Shown here: positions 38,901 through 50,601 of the stretch, piece after piece
Position numbering within the stretch: position 1 is the first letter of the stretch
Layout: every line of letters starts with the position of its first letter
Assembly (NCBI GenBank): GCA_905250075.1
Contig: CAJNOP010000012.1
Coordinates: forward strand, 1,956,529-2,020,528
DNA from: Rotaria sp. Silwood1
Lineage: Eukaryota > Rotifera > Eurotatoria > Philodinida > Philodinidae
DNA: 64,000 nt
Direction: 5' to 3'
Program-made: the position numbers and the translations under genes
The notes under the pieces: generated by a model
What the model saw: only the letters and a program-made list of their open reading frames with translations
Told to the model about the DNA's origin: nothing
The model's database searches: none

Positions 38901-41900
38901 TGATCTGAAATGAACTATGGTATTCTGTTGAAGAATCCATTGAAATGATTATAACTCGTGGCTAAAGATTTGCGAGACCAAGTTTTTTTGGTTCTAGTCT
39001 ATAGAAAACTTTTTCATGAATTCTTTCGTAATTTCGCCAGTGTCAAGAGACATTACCTAGTGTAATAAGACTTATCTCACTTACAAGTATTCATTTTGAA
39101 AAATTCTGCTGTTACCAGAATATTTAATATACTGTAAATCAAAGACAAGAGTTAATCGAATTGAAAATAAATTCATATTACTATCTAAGAATTCTTTAAA
39201 CTTAACACAAAAAGTGAAATTTCATTTTAATCTTTTTTTTTAAACATAATTTAGATAAATGGTCTTATACAGCCGAATCATCCTCAACATCATCCATATT
39301 TTCGACCAACAACTACTCAACATCATCCAGGAAATTTTTCTCAGTTTTCCATTCCTCCACATTCAACATCAACCATAGCTCCAAATATTTTTCATCAAAT
39401 TCTTTGTCATACAAATGATTTATTTAATAAGGATATTTATCTACCACGTACAGAACATGTTAGTCAACATCATTCAACATCTGATGAACCTAATCGTTAT
39501 ACACCATCAACAAGTCCATATACAGCACAATTATATCATTCACCATCACCACGTATTGTTCATTCACCCAGTGATAAAAGTAAAAAACAGAAAAAGAAAA
39601 AGGGCTCTGAAAGATACGATAATAATCTTTCATTTGAAAAGCCACTCATATTGTTCTCTAGAGTAACTCGCGTCACATCGAAGGATATATAAGCCATTGT
39701 TTTTTTTTCTTATCAAGTCTTAAATGTTCCCAGAAGCTATAAACAAATTAAGAGATTATAGCATATTGTGGGTGGTATGAGCAATTTATTAGGATTCAGT
39801 ATGTCTTCGAAAAAACCCATATCAAGTTTTGTGTTAAAGTCACTTCCATAGAGTTTTGTCTGGTCTTCATTCGTGTTTATCTAGTAATATTCACAATAGC
39901 TTTCTTTCATATCGAAAATCATAATATTTTTTATTAGCTTTTAAGTTTTGGATTTTATAATATTTTAAATTGTTCGTTACTACTTCTGACGGCAAAAGTG
40001 ATTAAACATTGAGCTTTCTCTTAAATTGTTTGCTACAAAGCTCTATATGTAAACCAATTGATTGTCTACTAAATTGATGTATGTCAAGATCAAATTGACC
40101 CAATCAATGCCTAAAACTGAACAACTTTTGGGTTTTCAATGGTAGAAAAGTATATGAATTTTGCAATAAATACGTTTTGAGTAAAGACGTTTCTACTTGT
40201 TATTAATAAGTTCATTATACCTTATCAATAAAAACACATACGAATATTTTGAAAAAGCCATAAAAACGAATTTTCCTTGTCGAATATTTATATTTTGTTT
40301 TCTTTCGTACAGTTTTAGATTCTGAGTAGCCAAACTTGATTAGGGTATGAAGCTTTATTAGATGCAATATATGTTCGATCTATTGTTAGCATTAAAAATA
40401 TTACATATCCCCATATTCTCTCAAGAGACTCAAAAGCGGAAAACTTTTTCGCCATTTTCAATAGATCCATATATGTCAAACGACAAGGCATAATGAACTT
40501 ATTAATAATACATAGGAACTTTTTCACTTAGAAAGTATTTAACCCAAAACTCTTATACTTTCCTATTCTTAGAAATTGAAAAATTGACATTTTTTTAGAC
40601 ATTGATTGCTCGATTTGACTATGACGAACATCAGTTCAAAGGATAATTAATTGGTATACTTATTGAATTTAGTACGACAGAATTACGGAGAAAGTTACAT
40701 GTTTGAATGCATTTATCTTTAGGAGTTTTATCGAACAATTTAAAACATCATAAAAGTACAAAATTATAGAAGCGAGTAGAAATGTTGAGGTTTTAAGTTT
40801 TCAAAGAAATCTATTGTATGTATTAGTAGACGTACACGATTGAACATGAGACAACATTTTATTTAAGTCACTTTAAACAAAATTGTATGTAAACGTTTTT
40901 GAAGACATACTGATTCCTAATACTTATTCATATCACTCACAATTGCAATAATATTCCTTGACTGATTTATGGCTTTTCAAACGATAAAAACTTGATAAAA
41001 AAGCAATTTCTTATATACCATTCCATATGGTAAAAGTTGCTCTATAAAACGATATGGAAATTTTTTCAAATAAAGAATAATTATCGTATTCGACAGGGCC
41101 CTTTATTTCTCTATTTATTAATGCTTTATTTATTTTTCTTCTAGTACTTAATCCTACATCGTCACTTATAAATACTCCGGTTACATCCCCTTATTCAAAT
41201 ATAAATACTAGTCGTTGTTCACCATCATCATCTAATGACATGTGCAATAATAATAATAATACTAATAATAATATGAATAATTCATCAATAATTAACAGTA
41301 GGCAATCATCACCACTTACAAATTCAACACAATCACATGCTGTACTTAAAAAACGTATTTTAAATGCATTAAAACAAGAAGCACAAGATGAACAACAAAA
41401 TAATCAAATAATACCAGATTGTTCACCTTTTATGGAACAAAACAATGATCAAGATAAACAACAAATAAATATTGAAAATTCTTCCGAAGGTCCAACATCA
41501 TCATTAATACTTAAAACAAACTCTGATACTAATAATACAACAGTCGATAAAACAACAAAAAAGTCAACATCAGGTTTTCTTATTATATCACCATCATCAT
41601 CATCAACCGTTACAAATTCTTCCACATCAACATCATCAACTAATACACATTTTAATTATGAAAATCTTTCTTCAACTATTCCATCCAAAACATCCGATAC
41701 TGTTACTACTACTACTAATAATAATAATACTAATAATTCTACTACTAGTTCATTTCAATGGCCATCACAAGTTTCACAATTTCGTCGATTACAAAATCTT
41801 AATATGGGTAGTCAAACACCAAATCCACTTCCAACAACACCTTATACACCACCACCAATGCTAAGTCCATTTCGAAAAGGTCCTGGTCTTTATTATCATG

Positions 41901-44051
41901 TTTTTTCTCAAACAACACCAGCTGTACAACAAACATCGACTGTATCAACACCTGTTCTACCATTTACACCAATACCTGATGAAATATCAGGACCAAAAAT
42001 TAATATTGGAAAAGATTATCAAGCTATTATTCCGAACCTTGAAATGAAAATTGATAATGATGATACAGGTTTGTTTTTATAGTTACGAAAAAAAAAAATC
42101 TTTTTCTCCTTGTAAAATTTCATTCTCCGTATCATACAGATGTTTCTTTGATTTTGCTTTAATTTTTGTCCTAAGTTCTGCTCTCAAAAATCGATCTTGG
42201 GTCAGAAATATTCAAGTCACATGGAATTTTCAGATCTATATCATGTTGTTTTCAGAAGATACATCCAACAAACAAAGATTCTTTGATAAAGCAAAATTCT
42301 TTGTGAATTTTCAGTCTATATAGTTAATTTTTCTTTCGTTTGAAAGTGTTTGTCAAGATTAAGACGATAAAAGTTCAATGATTAGAAAAATGATGCTCTA
42401 ACTTTAAAAATACTCTTTTATATCATAGTGACAAAAGATTATTATCAAAAAAAGAACTCTATCATGGTCGGCATCTTGACATGTTCTTTAAAAAAAAGAA
42501 AAATAATCGATAGATTGAAAATCCATACAGAATTCTGAATTGCATGATCAAAACAGTGGACAATATTTTTTGCTTTTGTTTATGAAAAGAAGCATATATT
42601 TCAAGCAGGAAATAAGAAAAATCATCTAAAGTTTTTGAAGAAAGTGACGTACCAACTAAAAACTAATGTCATTTATGAAAGATCAAACCATAAATACTAA
42701 TAAAGATGAATATGAAATAAATAATCCTGATTAGATGTGGATTATTATTGAGGGATATTGTTTCATTTTAACTATGAATTGAGAATTCTATATTATTATT
42801 TTTGTTGTTTTTTCTTATGTTTAACAGATCATGATGAATTATTATTTTCTCCATCTCAACTTTCATATCTTGATGAACAGTCACTTGAAAAATATGAACA
42901 ATTAAGTCGAACAAATCCTTTACTATTTTCTCCACGTCATTCTCCAACATTATATCCAAGAGAATTAGTTTATATGTTATTACATGAATATAATGGTGAT
43001 CTACAACGTACATTAGCTGCTTTACTTGATGGTACAGCTCAAGATATAAAACAATGTCGACCATTACAACGATATCATTTTCCTGAATGTGATATATGGA
43101 CTAAAGAAGAAATTGATGCATTTACAAAAGCCATGGAAACATCAGAAAAAAATTTTCTACTTGTTAGTCGAGCAGTATGTTTCAGTTTTTTTTTTAGTGT
43201 TTAATAATCAAAACAAGAACAAATATTTTGAATTCATTTGTTAAAGGTTGGAACAAAAAGTATAAAACAATGTATTGAATTTCATTATATGCCAAAAGTA
43301 AATCTCATGGGTCGAGAAACAGGAATGAATTTATTAACAGCTAAACGAAAACGATTACAAATGTTAAAAAATAAACAACAATTACAAAAACAAACATATG
43401 ATGATGAAACATCGTTATCATTGAATGAATTTCGTTTAGTAAGTTATTTAAAAAATTCTAATAAAAGAATTTGGATTTCTTTACATGAAAATTTATTTAG
43501 GATGATGATGGTATAATGGTGAATAGTGATAATTCTTCAATCGCTCAGTTTTCCTGTGATATTGACGATTGTTTACAGGTAAAAAGTGTTTTAGTTTTTT
43601 CTTTTTTTTAAGAAACACGATCTAAAGCGAGAGTTGAAGTATATAGAGCAGAAATTTGCACTCCCTTCTACTTTCAGACTGTGATAAACATTAAGCAGAG
43701 ATCATGACAGATCGTGTATCAATAATGTCTCGTTCTAATATTTGAACTATTTCTGTATTGCATTTCTCGAGAATTAAATAAAAGGATGGTAAAAAAACAT
43801 GTGTCCTGAAATAGATAGAATAAAGCAATCTCCTTGTGATTAGTAAGAGCAGCCATATTGTGTTTCATATTTTAGTTCCATAGGGTTTTGATGACAGCTT
43901 GTTATCTTTTATTTGTTTTTCTGTTTTCTGTTAGACATTTACAAGTGAGCGAGCATATCGTGCTCATCGTAATGATCATCGTCGTATAAAAAACAATATA
44001 ACACCGTCAACAAATACAAAACGGAGTCGAAATCTTGATTTGAACAAGTGA
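32083..44051 (+). CDS. C2H2 zinc-finger/ELM2/SANT transcription regulator (TRERF1/ZNF541/MIDEAS type)
   Basis: Fourteen exons: 32083-32703, 32763-33045, 33532-34101, 34167-34312, 34373-34479, 36085-36420, 36474-36576, 36657-37355, 39255-39579, 41145-42068, 42828-43174, 43247-43438, 43501-43578 and 43935-44051, in phase, giving about 1615 residues. The N-terminus is low-complexity, rich in Ser, His and poly-Gln. Four C2H2 fingers follow: YCTHPECTKIFANKSALAKH, HKCSKCNKGFKRLDHL, HKCRVPDCNRTYCDARSLKR and IECQICKKSFKNGAALNGHM. After a disordered region with a KKKR-type nuclear signal comes an ELM2 domain (PKINIGKDYQAIIPNLE, then LLHEYNGDLQRTLAALL) and a SANT domain (WTKEEIDAFTKAME, VGTKSIKQCIEFHYMPK). 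A fifth finger, FSCDIDDCLQTFTSERAYRA, is near the C-terminus. In this family ELM2-SANT recruits HDAC1/2. Fingers plus ELM2-SANT are the TRERF1/ZNF541 layout; which paralogue cannot be decided. Introns of 1.6-1.9 kb contain repeats. Confidence 0.9.
35013..35278. mobile_element. Long-arm foldback element in an intron
   Basis: Two arms of about 125 bp (35013-35140 and 35149-35278) are inverted copies separated by the eight-base spacer ATTTATAT. The inner 60 bp match closely: left TTTCGTGAATCTTTAGACAA against right (reversed) TTTCGTGATTCTTTAGACAA. Outer parts are more worn but still pair through TCATTATTACAGATATG and TCATTATCGTAGATATG. It lies in the 1.6-kb intron 5 of the zinc-finger/ELM2/SANT gene, between fingers 2 and 3. 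No coding frame is present. The transcript would form a long hairpin. Confidence 0.8.
35279..35850 (+). repeat. Dispersed repeat family, copy C (intronic)
   Basis: Two blocks match copy B at 42150-42740 in the same orientation: CATTCAAATCACATGAAGTT (about 35320) against TATTCAAGTCACATGGAATT (about 42209), and TTTATGAAAGATCGGACC (about 35797) against TTTATGAAAGATCAAACC (about 42670). The second block also matches copy A at 27640-28010 on the opposite strand and extends further there (GGACTATCTCCCCATA against GGGCTATGCCTCCATA). It is non-coding and lies within intron 5 of the ELM2-SANT gene. Confidence 0.55.
42150..42740 (+). repeat. Dispersed repeat family, copy B (intronic), with internal inverted arms
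   Basis: This copy lies in intron 10 of the ELM2-SANT gene, just after the exon that begins the ELM2 domain. It matches copies A (27640-28010, reversed) and C (35279-35850). Within it, 42337-42400 and 42440-42495 are imperfect inverted arms: TTTGTCAAGATTAAGACGAT against, reversed, CATGTCAAGATGCCGACCAT. It has no coding frame of its own, although the upstream exon's frame runs a short way into it. A non-autonomous foldback or MITE origin is the simplest reading. Confidence 0.55.
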
Positions 44052-44536
44052 TGATAACACTCCTTTATTTTTCTTTCAAATTTTAATATATATATATATA
44101 TATCCTTTGTTTTCCGTTTTGATTTTTTTTTGTTTATTTTTTTTCTTCTCGAACTATAACGACAGTGATTAGTCCTGATAAAGCAAACGAAAAATAGAAA
44201 TACTATATATACATATGAGCAAAAAGAAAATATCTTTCTTTGATTTCTCTTTTGTGCATGTTTTGAATTAGATGCCTTATTATTTATCTGAAAAAGACAA
44301 TAACGGTGAATTGGATCTCAGTGTATGTGCTTTGTGTTCTTCTAGTCAGATCTTTTTCTTTCTTTGTGTATGTTTTTTTTTCTCTTTACGTTCTCTCAGC
44401 TACCTCTAAACAGTTGGATGTAGTATTATTGTTTTCTTTCTTCTGCCATAAAAGCGTGTGTGTATTTGTTTTCTTTCCCTTCTTTTATTCTGTGTGTGAA
44501 ACCGTTTATGTATGAAAAGAAAACTAAAAAGAACTA
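44052..44536. other. Convergent intergenic spacer with AT dinucleotide run
   Basis: These 485 bp separate two tail-to-tail genes and hold both 3' UTRs. A short AT microsatellite lies at about 44085-44103, followed by T- and pyrimidine-rich sequence. The 69-codon frame at 44306-44515 is low complexity and has no recognisable domain. Confidence 0.5.
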
Positions 44537-46342
44537 TTAAGCAGCACTGTTTTGATTTGTTTCATAATCTTCTTCTTCATCCAATTGTTTGTATTTTGTT
44601 TCTGGTAAGAGTAATGTTAACAAAACAACAATAACAGCTAAACCTGCTGATGCATAAAATGTATATGACAAATATTCATTACTAACAGATGCATTGATAA
44701 TTGGTGCAACAATAGCACCAATACGACTAAATGCAATAAAAAATCCATTCGCACTACTTCGAATTGATGTTGGAAAAAGTTCAGGTACAAATATCCACGA
44801 TACAGCAATAGCACCTGATACGGCAAATTTTCCGAATTGTGCAATAAATACAGTTGCAATTGGACTATATTTTAAAAGAATTGGTATAAGAATAACACAA
44901 ATAGTTGTTAGAACTCCCATAAGAATAAATGAACCTTTACGAGCAAGTCTTGTTGATATAAGTAAAGAACCTGCTACATATCCAGCAGCTTCAACAGCAG
45001 CACCGATTAATATTCCTAAATATGGTGAAATACTCATTACAGCTAAACCATAGCTTATTTTTATATAGAGCATTAGTGTTGTAAAACCAAGTAAAGCTGT
45101 AGTTAATAATTTAAAAACAGTTGATCGATGTGTAAGAATTCTATTAGCTTTTTGAGATAATGATAATTCATTAGTGCTTAATGATATAGCTGTTTGATTT
45201 TTTAAAAATTCTTGATAAACAGGATACCAATCTTCTTCTTTTCGTTTATTTGTAGTTGCTATTCGTCGTAACAATCCTTCCAGTTGAACATATTGACGTT
45301 TAGAATACATATATAATGGTGATTCAGGCATAAAATAAAGATATGGTATAACTAAGCCAATAAAAGCTGTATCAGCCCATTTAAGTATTTGCCAATCTTT
45401 TGCTAGATAAGCAAACAAAGTAACAATACCTTCACCAACTGCAAATGAAACAAGTGCAAAATTTCCAGCTAAACTTGTATGTGCTGATGATGTTAACTCA
45501 AGAACTAGAATAAATATTAGACTAAATGCAGCAGCAGTAAGACCAGATGCAAATTGATTAAGCAATAAAAGAGCAAATCTAATAAAGAATTCAATATTTT
45601 CAATCAAGAAAAATTAAAAATGACTTTACTTCTTTTCTACTGTCATGGGTGTCCATTGCATTATTATCTGAGTAATCAAACATGTTATAAATAGAAAAAT
45701 AGTAACGACAGAAGTTGTTGTTTTTCGACCAAACTTATCAGCAAAGGTACCAATAATAAGTAATGCAAAACCACCGCATTGCATTAGAGTAGCTATCCAA
45801 CTTTGTTTTGGTTTTCTAGCACAAACAAGATTTGCTTCTTCAGTAAATGTATATCCAAATACTGATCGATCATAAACCCATCCATTTGGACAATCAATAA
45901 GAGTATCATTCGGATATTCAGTTGAATAAAGAACACATTGTTCCCATTTTTTTCCATCTTTTGTTTTTGGTATATATGTATTTATGATTAGTTCATGTGT
46001 TATATTTATTGGATTATATTGTGTATCATTAGGCCATACATTAGCTGGTAGTCGACATCGATGGTCAGAATCAGCGACAGCAAAAACATAATAAAAGCCA
46101 GCAACTGCAGCACTCATAGAAATGAGATTAATAAAGAAATAGTGTATGAACTGAAATCGACCAAGATCACCACATTTTTGTAGAATCCTATCAAGAGAGA
46201 TAGGTGTTGCTGCTAGATATGATATAGATGTATTAATATCAATGGGATCAGCCTAAAAATATGTATTTTGAATAAATTGAAACAAATTTATTTTGCTTAC
46301 ATGTAATTCTTCTTTAGTGGCATCAGCGTTCATAGAGTCCAT
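44537..46342 (-). CDS. SLC22: SLC22-family organic ion transporter
   Basis: Three exons: 46342-46301, 46252-45630 and 45578-44537, in phase, giving about 568 residues, typical of SLC22 (about 550). The start is the ATG of MDSMNADATKEELH. The N-terminal helix is followed by a large extracellular loop with several cysteines and N-glycosylation sites (CRLPANVWPNDTQYNPINIT). The major-facilitator loop 2-3 motif appears as GTFADKFGRKTTT. PESPLYMYSKRQ corresponds to the family's PESPRWL signature after TM6, and VPELFPTSIRSSANG to the ELYPTxxR signature before TM11. It ends with LLPETKYKQLDEEEDYE. Twelve hydrophobic segments are visible. Family members move organic cations, anions or carnitine across the plasma membrane; the substrate here cannot be told from sequence. 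The two introns are about 48-51 bp. Confidence 0.9.
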
Positions 46343-48332
46343 TTCACTTTTTAATGTAGTGATGTTGTGTTCTTACTGTTGCCCTTGGTCAAAGGTAAGT
46401 TAGAAACTCGTGGTAAGATAATATTATCTTATCATATTCGTTATTTTCTTTATCTTGTTCTTTTGATATTGTTGACTATTAATTTACGTAGAAGAGAAAA
46501 ATAACTAGATGGCATACGAATTCCACTCAATTGCGAAATGTGGTACGAAGCTACGAACGCCAATCATGGACACAATCGGTTTATCGTTTAATTATCTATA
46601 TAATTCATTATTTATGGTCAGCTGTTCTTGAAGCTGAAATGAACAAATTTAGTTAATCAAACAGACTGATGTATAACTTATTCACTATCTTCATTTTCAT
46701 TATGTTAAATGTTGAAAAACAACAAAATCCATAAAAAGAAAGAGCTCGTGATAAGCAAAATCGTCCGTACTCCTTCATAAAATATTACTTTTATCATATC
46801 TATTTTGTCATTTTCACTGTTAGAAATATTTGAAGAATAAAATCAAATATTCTAATGCATTCTATACTATGTATTACATGACTAAGCTAAATGAGATTTA
46901 TCTATGTTTTACTCCCTCAAAAAGAGTAAGCTATAGATTTTTCATGAAAATTACTTCATTCATTTACTCGTATATTTAGTTGATCTATATAAAAAATTAA
47001 ACTGTTTTAGTTCTCTGTTGAATGGTGCATGAACATATGGAGAACGATTATTCCTTGTTTTTCTTTACCTAAGATTATGATTGATGTCGCAAACCATTAA
47101 TGAACTTCCATGACTAATATGACTTAGTCCTCTTTCACAAAGGTAGCAGTCCACTTTAAATTTCATATTAATTCATAGATTTGGACGAGATCTACCAAAT
47201 AATGCTAACTACTCCACGAGAAAGAAGTGAAAGAGTATGCTTCTTTCATCACTCATTCAATTTTGACAACCTTTTCAATATGATGCTAATTGTACTAAGT
47301 CTACAACTTTTCGCGACATTAGATACTTGTGAATCAATGGTCATGGAAAAAAACTGAATGAATGTAATATGATAAACAGTGTTGAATTCATTTTAATGCA
47401 TTTTCATTGATTTCAACTCATCAACACGATTGAAAAACGTAGATAGATAGTGACAAAAAGCTCTTCATGAGATACAATCAGATAAAAAAAAGCAAGGAAT
47501 GAAAAAACGCAATATTATATTTCTTCAATAGCCGTTTGATTACATATTTTATCATTAAATTTTCATCCATTGTACAGACATCAACAGAAGAAAAAAATTG
47601 ATGACACTCATACTAAAAATTGCTTTGTGCTTGTTGTTTTTCGTTGACTCCTTCGTTGTTACGTTATTAATGAACTTTTTTTTATTGAACTTTCTTGATA
47701 TCATAGTTGCATCTTCCGAAAAACCTGAAAAGAACCGCATAATTAACGTTATGGGTAATGCTGGTTATTCGTGGAAGTAACTTCTGTGTTTGAATAAAGA
47801 TATCAAGCATGCAATTCAATGATGGTGTGTTGTTTTTATTATCTTTTGTGTGAAGAAAGAAAGATTCATGTCTTCAATATCTCCACCGATTTTAGTTTAA
47901 CAAATACCAGCGATTCTTTTCAGTATTTGTCAATTGTATGTGAATATATGTATATAACTCTCTTTTACATGCATACAAGCAAAACAGGGTCATCAATAAA
48001 TGCATCTTTCTTAATATGTTTTCCATTACTATACGTTTATAATAAACATAGTTCTAGTGATACATGTTTGTATAGAACAGGAGTTTTTCTCGTTAGCATT
48101 GTGATACACGTTTAAGAGCCTCCCCCTCAGAAAAAGCCAATTTTGGTCAAATGTATGGATTTTGTGATTTATAGCTCGTTAGTTACAGCAAAGTGCCTAC
48201 TCTCGAATGCACTATAGTTTATTGATTTTATGATGAGATTTAAAGATATTACATAGGTTTTTCTGAGCCTTCATATATAGGAAAATCACGTTTTTTTCTG
48301 AAAAAGTATGATTTTTACGTTTCCGTCCTTTC
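46343..48332. other. Intergenic, no supported gene
   Basis: AT-rich DNA upstream of the transporter. Two overlapping frames on opposite strands at 47555-47780 and a 98-codon frame at 47819-48115 lack any recognisable domain. I see no RNA gene or clear repeat. Confidence 0.4.
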
Positions 48333-48634
48333 CAGATTTCTCTGTCATTTTAAATGTCAGAAAGCTCGGCTTCGTGTCAAAATGAACGCAAAAATTAGCT
48401 CGACAACTTAACAGATCTGGATTTTTCGATTTCTCCATTAATGTTTGTAAAAAAACTAACTGTTATGGACCTACTTTCTGCTAGGTTTTCTGTATTTCAT
48501 CCGAGGAGTTTTCTAGGAACACAAGATAGGAGGAAATCGAACAATCAACCCATGTTAAGTTGTAGAGCTAATTTTTTTTATTCATTTTGGCACCAACCCG
48601 AACTTTCTAGCATTTGAAATGGCGTAGAAATTTG
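48333..48634. mobile_element. Foldback element with arms of about 100 bp
   Basis: The left arm (48333-48435) and right arm (48529-48634) are inverted copies. GAAAGCTCGGCTTCGTGTCA on the left matches GAAAGTTCGGGTTGGTGCCA read from the right arm, and AAATTAGCTCGACAACTTAA matches AAATTAGCTCTACAACTTAA. The central 90 bp are unpaired. There is no coding frame. A GTGGGTGTGGATG motif lies immediately outside the right arm. It is best read as a non-autonomous foldback or MITE-like element of unknown family. Confidence 0.75.
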
Positions 48635-49261
48635 GGTTTGGGTGTGGGTGTGGATGACAGTGTGAGTATTAGTATTCTCTTCATCTGCACCCGCACCTAC
48701 ACATATACATACTAGTAAGTAAATGCCACATCTTCCACGGTCCGATTCACTTACTAAAATGATAGTTCAAATGATATTGTTCCTACTTATCATTAACGAA
48801 TGCTTTATTTGATAGTAATATTTCAACAATTATTTGACCCTTATAAGCAAAGAGATCGAATAGTTGAAGATAATATATAAATGCTGACAACCATATCATA
48901 TACTATTATACATTACACAACCGCTGAGTTTGCACAATTGAAAAATTTATATCTTAGGAAAACGCACTTCTCTAGAGCTAATTTTTATATCTTAGATGTA
49001 TGTTAGTTTACTGTAGATACTCTGAACAATATCAGTGTTAGAGATCTGTGTTTAGAGGAGTAACCAGTAACGAATCCACGTTTAAGAGAACATCGACTTC
49101 CACTGCACGCATTTTCTTAAAAAAAACTCGAATTGAGACAATATTTTTGAAAACTGTACAGTAATTTCTCTAAGCAACCTCTAAGACTACAAACATCTCT
49201 ACTTAAAGATTTTTCAGAGCATGCTTAGATTTTTCAAAAAAAACTGATTTACTTCTCCTTA
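48635..49261. other. Intergenic with GTGGGTGTGG motif
   Basis: The left end holds GTTTGGGTGTGGGTGTGGAT, with a roughly reverse-complementary CACCCGCACCTACAC about 50 bp downstream. The rest is AT-rich and has no supported gene. Confidence 0.4.
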
Positions 49262-49590
49262 GGGATGCGACGAGGGACGAAAAAATGCTTTCATAATCGA
49301 ATGAAAAGTTCAAAATCAATCCCAATTGGTATAAATCATTCTTCAAATTCCCTAGATGATGTTATGAGAAAAATATTTATTTCGGGACTTGATAGAATCT
49401 CTAAAAAAACGATTTGTATGAGGAACTTTTTTTAGAGTCCAGTTTTCTTGAAACCTCCATCATAGATACGACTCGTGTTGTAGAATCTATTCTGAAATTT
49501 AACTTTGACATATGTCTATACTAAAAGAATTTATTCAGAAACAGAACTCTTCTCAAGAATCGAAGTCAGATGAAAAGTGAGTAAGTTCAT
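49262..49590 (+). repeat. Dispersed repeat, copy 2
   Basis: Diverged copy of the segment at 24375-24750, in the same orientation and colinear across about 330 bp. It shares CTAGATGATG, GTAGAATCTATTCTGAAATT and CTATACTAAAAGAATTTATT. It lies directly upstream of the decayed PGRP copy, whereas copy 1 has no PGRP sequence near it, so the two features are probably independent. Confidence 0.6.
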
Positions 49591-49599
49591 ATATAACTA

Positions 49600-50142
49600 A
49601 ATGCGAATGTGCTACTGCAGTGAAAAGTTTTCAAAAAGTCTTATATGAATATCAGCTTTACGTGAAAGTGCAAAAATGACGTTACCACAAGACAACATTT
49701 ATCAGAATATTTACAGGACGAAATGATATTTCTTGTAACTTTTTAGTTAGTAAAGCTGATAATATAGATACAGAAAATGGTTGAATACTAGTCTTTGCAT
49801 ATATAGTTGACTATAACTCGAAATCGATCGATAATATTGCTCTGTGAATTCAACATTGATACACTTGTAGATATTTAGATTGTTAGTGATGATAGTTCTC
49901 AAAAAGCTCATGTGAAAGCAATTAATATAGTTAAAGCAATGAGAAAATGTAATGTGTCAAAGGATGATATCTAGAATGATAGAAAAGTTTTTACACTCTT
50001 TTTATAGATCTTGATCATAGAAAATTGTCTAGGCCGGCGTTTTTCGTATGATGAAATAAAAACAAGAACCAACTCACGATCACTTCTTCGTACTCATATG
50101 AATTCAAACTAGATGATTATTTTGTTATATAAGATATGAAAA
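49600..50142 (+). pseudogene. Decayed PGRP (peptidoglycan-recognition amidase) copy
   Basis: The segment aligns colinearly with the intact PGRP gene that starts 0.5 kb downstream. TTTTTAGTTAGTAAAGCTGA corresponds to TTTTTAGTAGGTGAAGATGG of exon 4, GACTATAACTCGAAATCGAT to GGCTATAATTCAAAATCAAT at the end of exon 4, TGATGATAGTTCTCAAAAAG to TGGTGATTATAGTTCTCGAA of exon 5, and AACTCACGATCACTTCTTCG to AACTATCGATCACTTGTTCG of exon 6. Intron positions between exons 3-4 and 4-5 are still visible, so it arose by DNA duplication and not by retroposition; the long intron 5 of the intact gene is reduced to about 30 bp or absent. Stops interrupt every frame and the amidase GHRD motif is not recognisable. 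The signal-peptide and cysteine-rich exons were not found. Confidence 0.75.
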
Positions 50143-50601
50143 AAAACCTATTGTATAGTCTATTTATTTTTGTCTACTTTTGATCTTCCATATCAATTTT
50201 CTACCATAGTTGACAATAAAAGATTTTCATCATTTAAATAAGTACTTATGAGGTTAGCATTAAAACTTGATATGACTGATTAATTTGATAAAATCTTCCA
50301 TTGAAAAATTAATTTACTACGAATCAAAATACTGAATAACTGAAAATTTACATTAACAACAGATTTTATATTCGATCTATCAATATATTCGATATTTATT
50401 CTGTTTGTTTTTAATTCTTAGTGCTCTATTTTTTTAATTAACTTTTTTTCGAAAACAATATTTTTCATTACCATAAAATCAAAAGTTTTCGATAACATAT
50501 ACACCATTTAAATCCCTTCGTGCTATTGAGTTTCAAATAAAAAGTATTAAGAAACGTTTTTTTTTCCACTATTTCAATAAAATCCTTATATATAATAATA
50601 G
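50143..50601. other. Intergenic, upstream region of the PGRP gene
   Basis: AT-rich DNA of about 460 bp between the dead and living PGRP copies. It should contain the promoter of the intact gene. No specific regulatory element is identified. Confidence 0.4.

Noticed and set aside
38683-38913. 76-codon plus-strand frame in intron 8 of the ELM2-SANT gene
   Set aside because: Flanking exons splice in phase without it, and it has no domain or obvious splice signals that would make it an exon.
42768-43064. 98-codon minus-strand frame
   Set aside because: It lies opposite the ELM2 exon, which has clear domain homology and consistent splice sites on the plus strand.
44694-45053. 119-codon plus-strand frame
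   Set aside because: It is antisense to the SLC22 membrane helices, which are supported by family motifs on the other strand.
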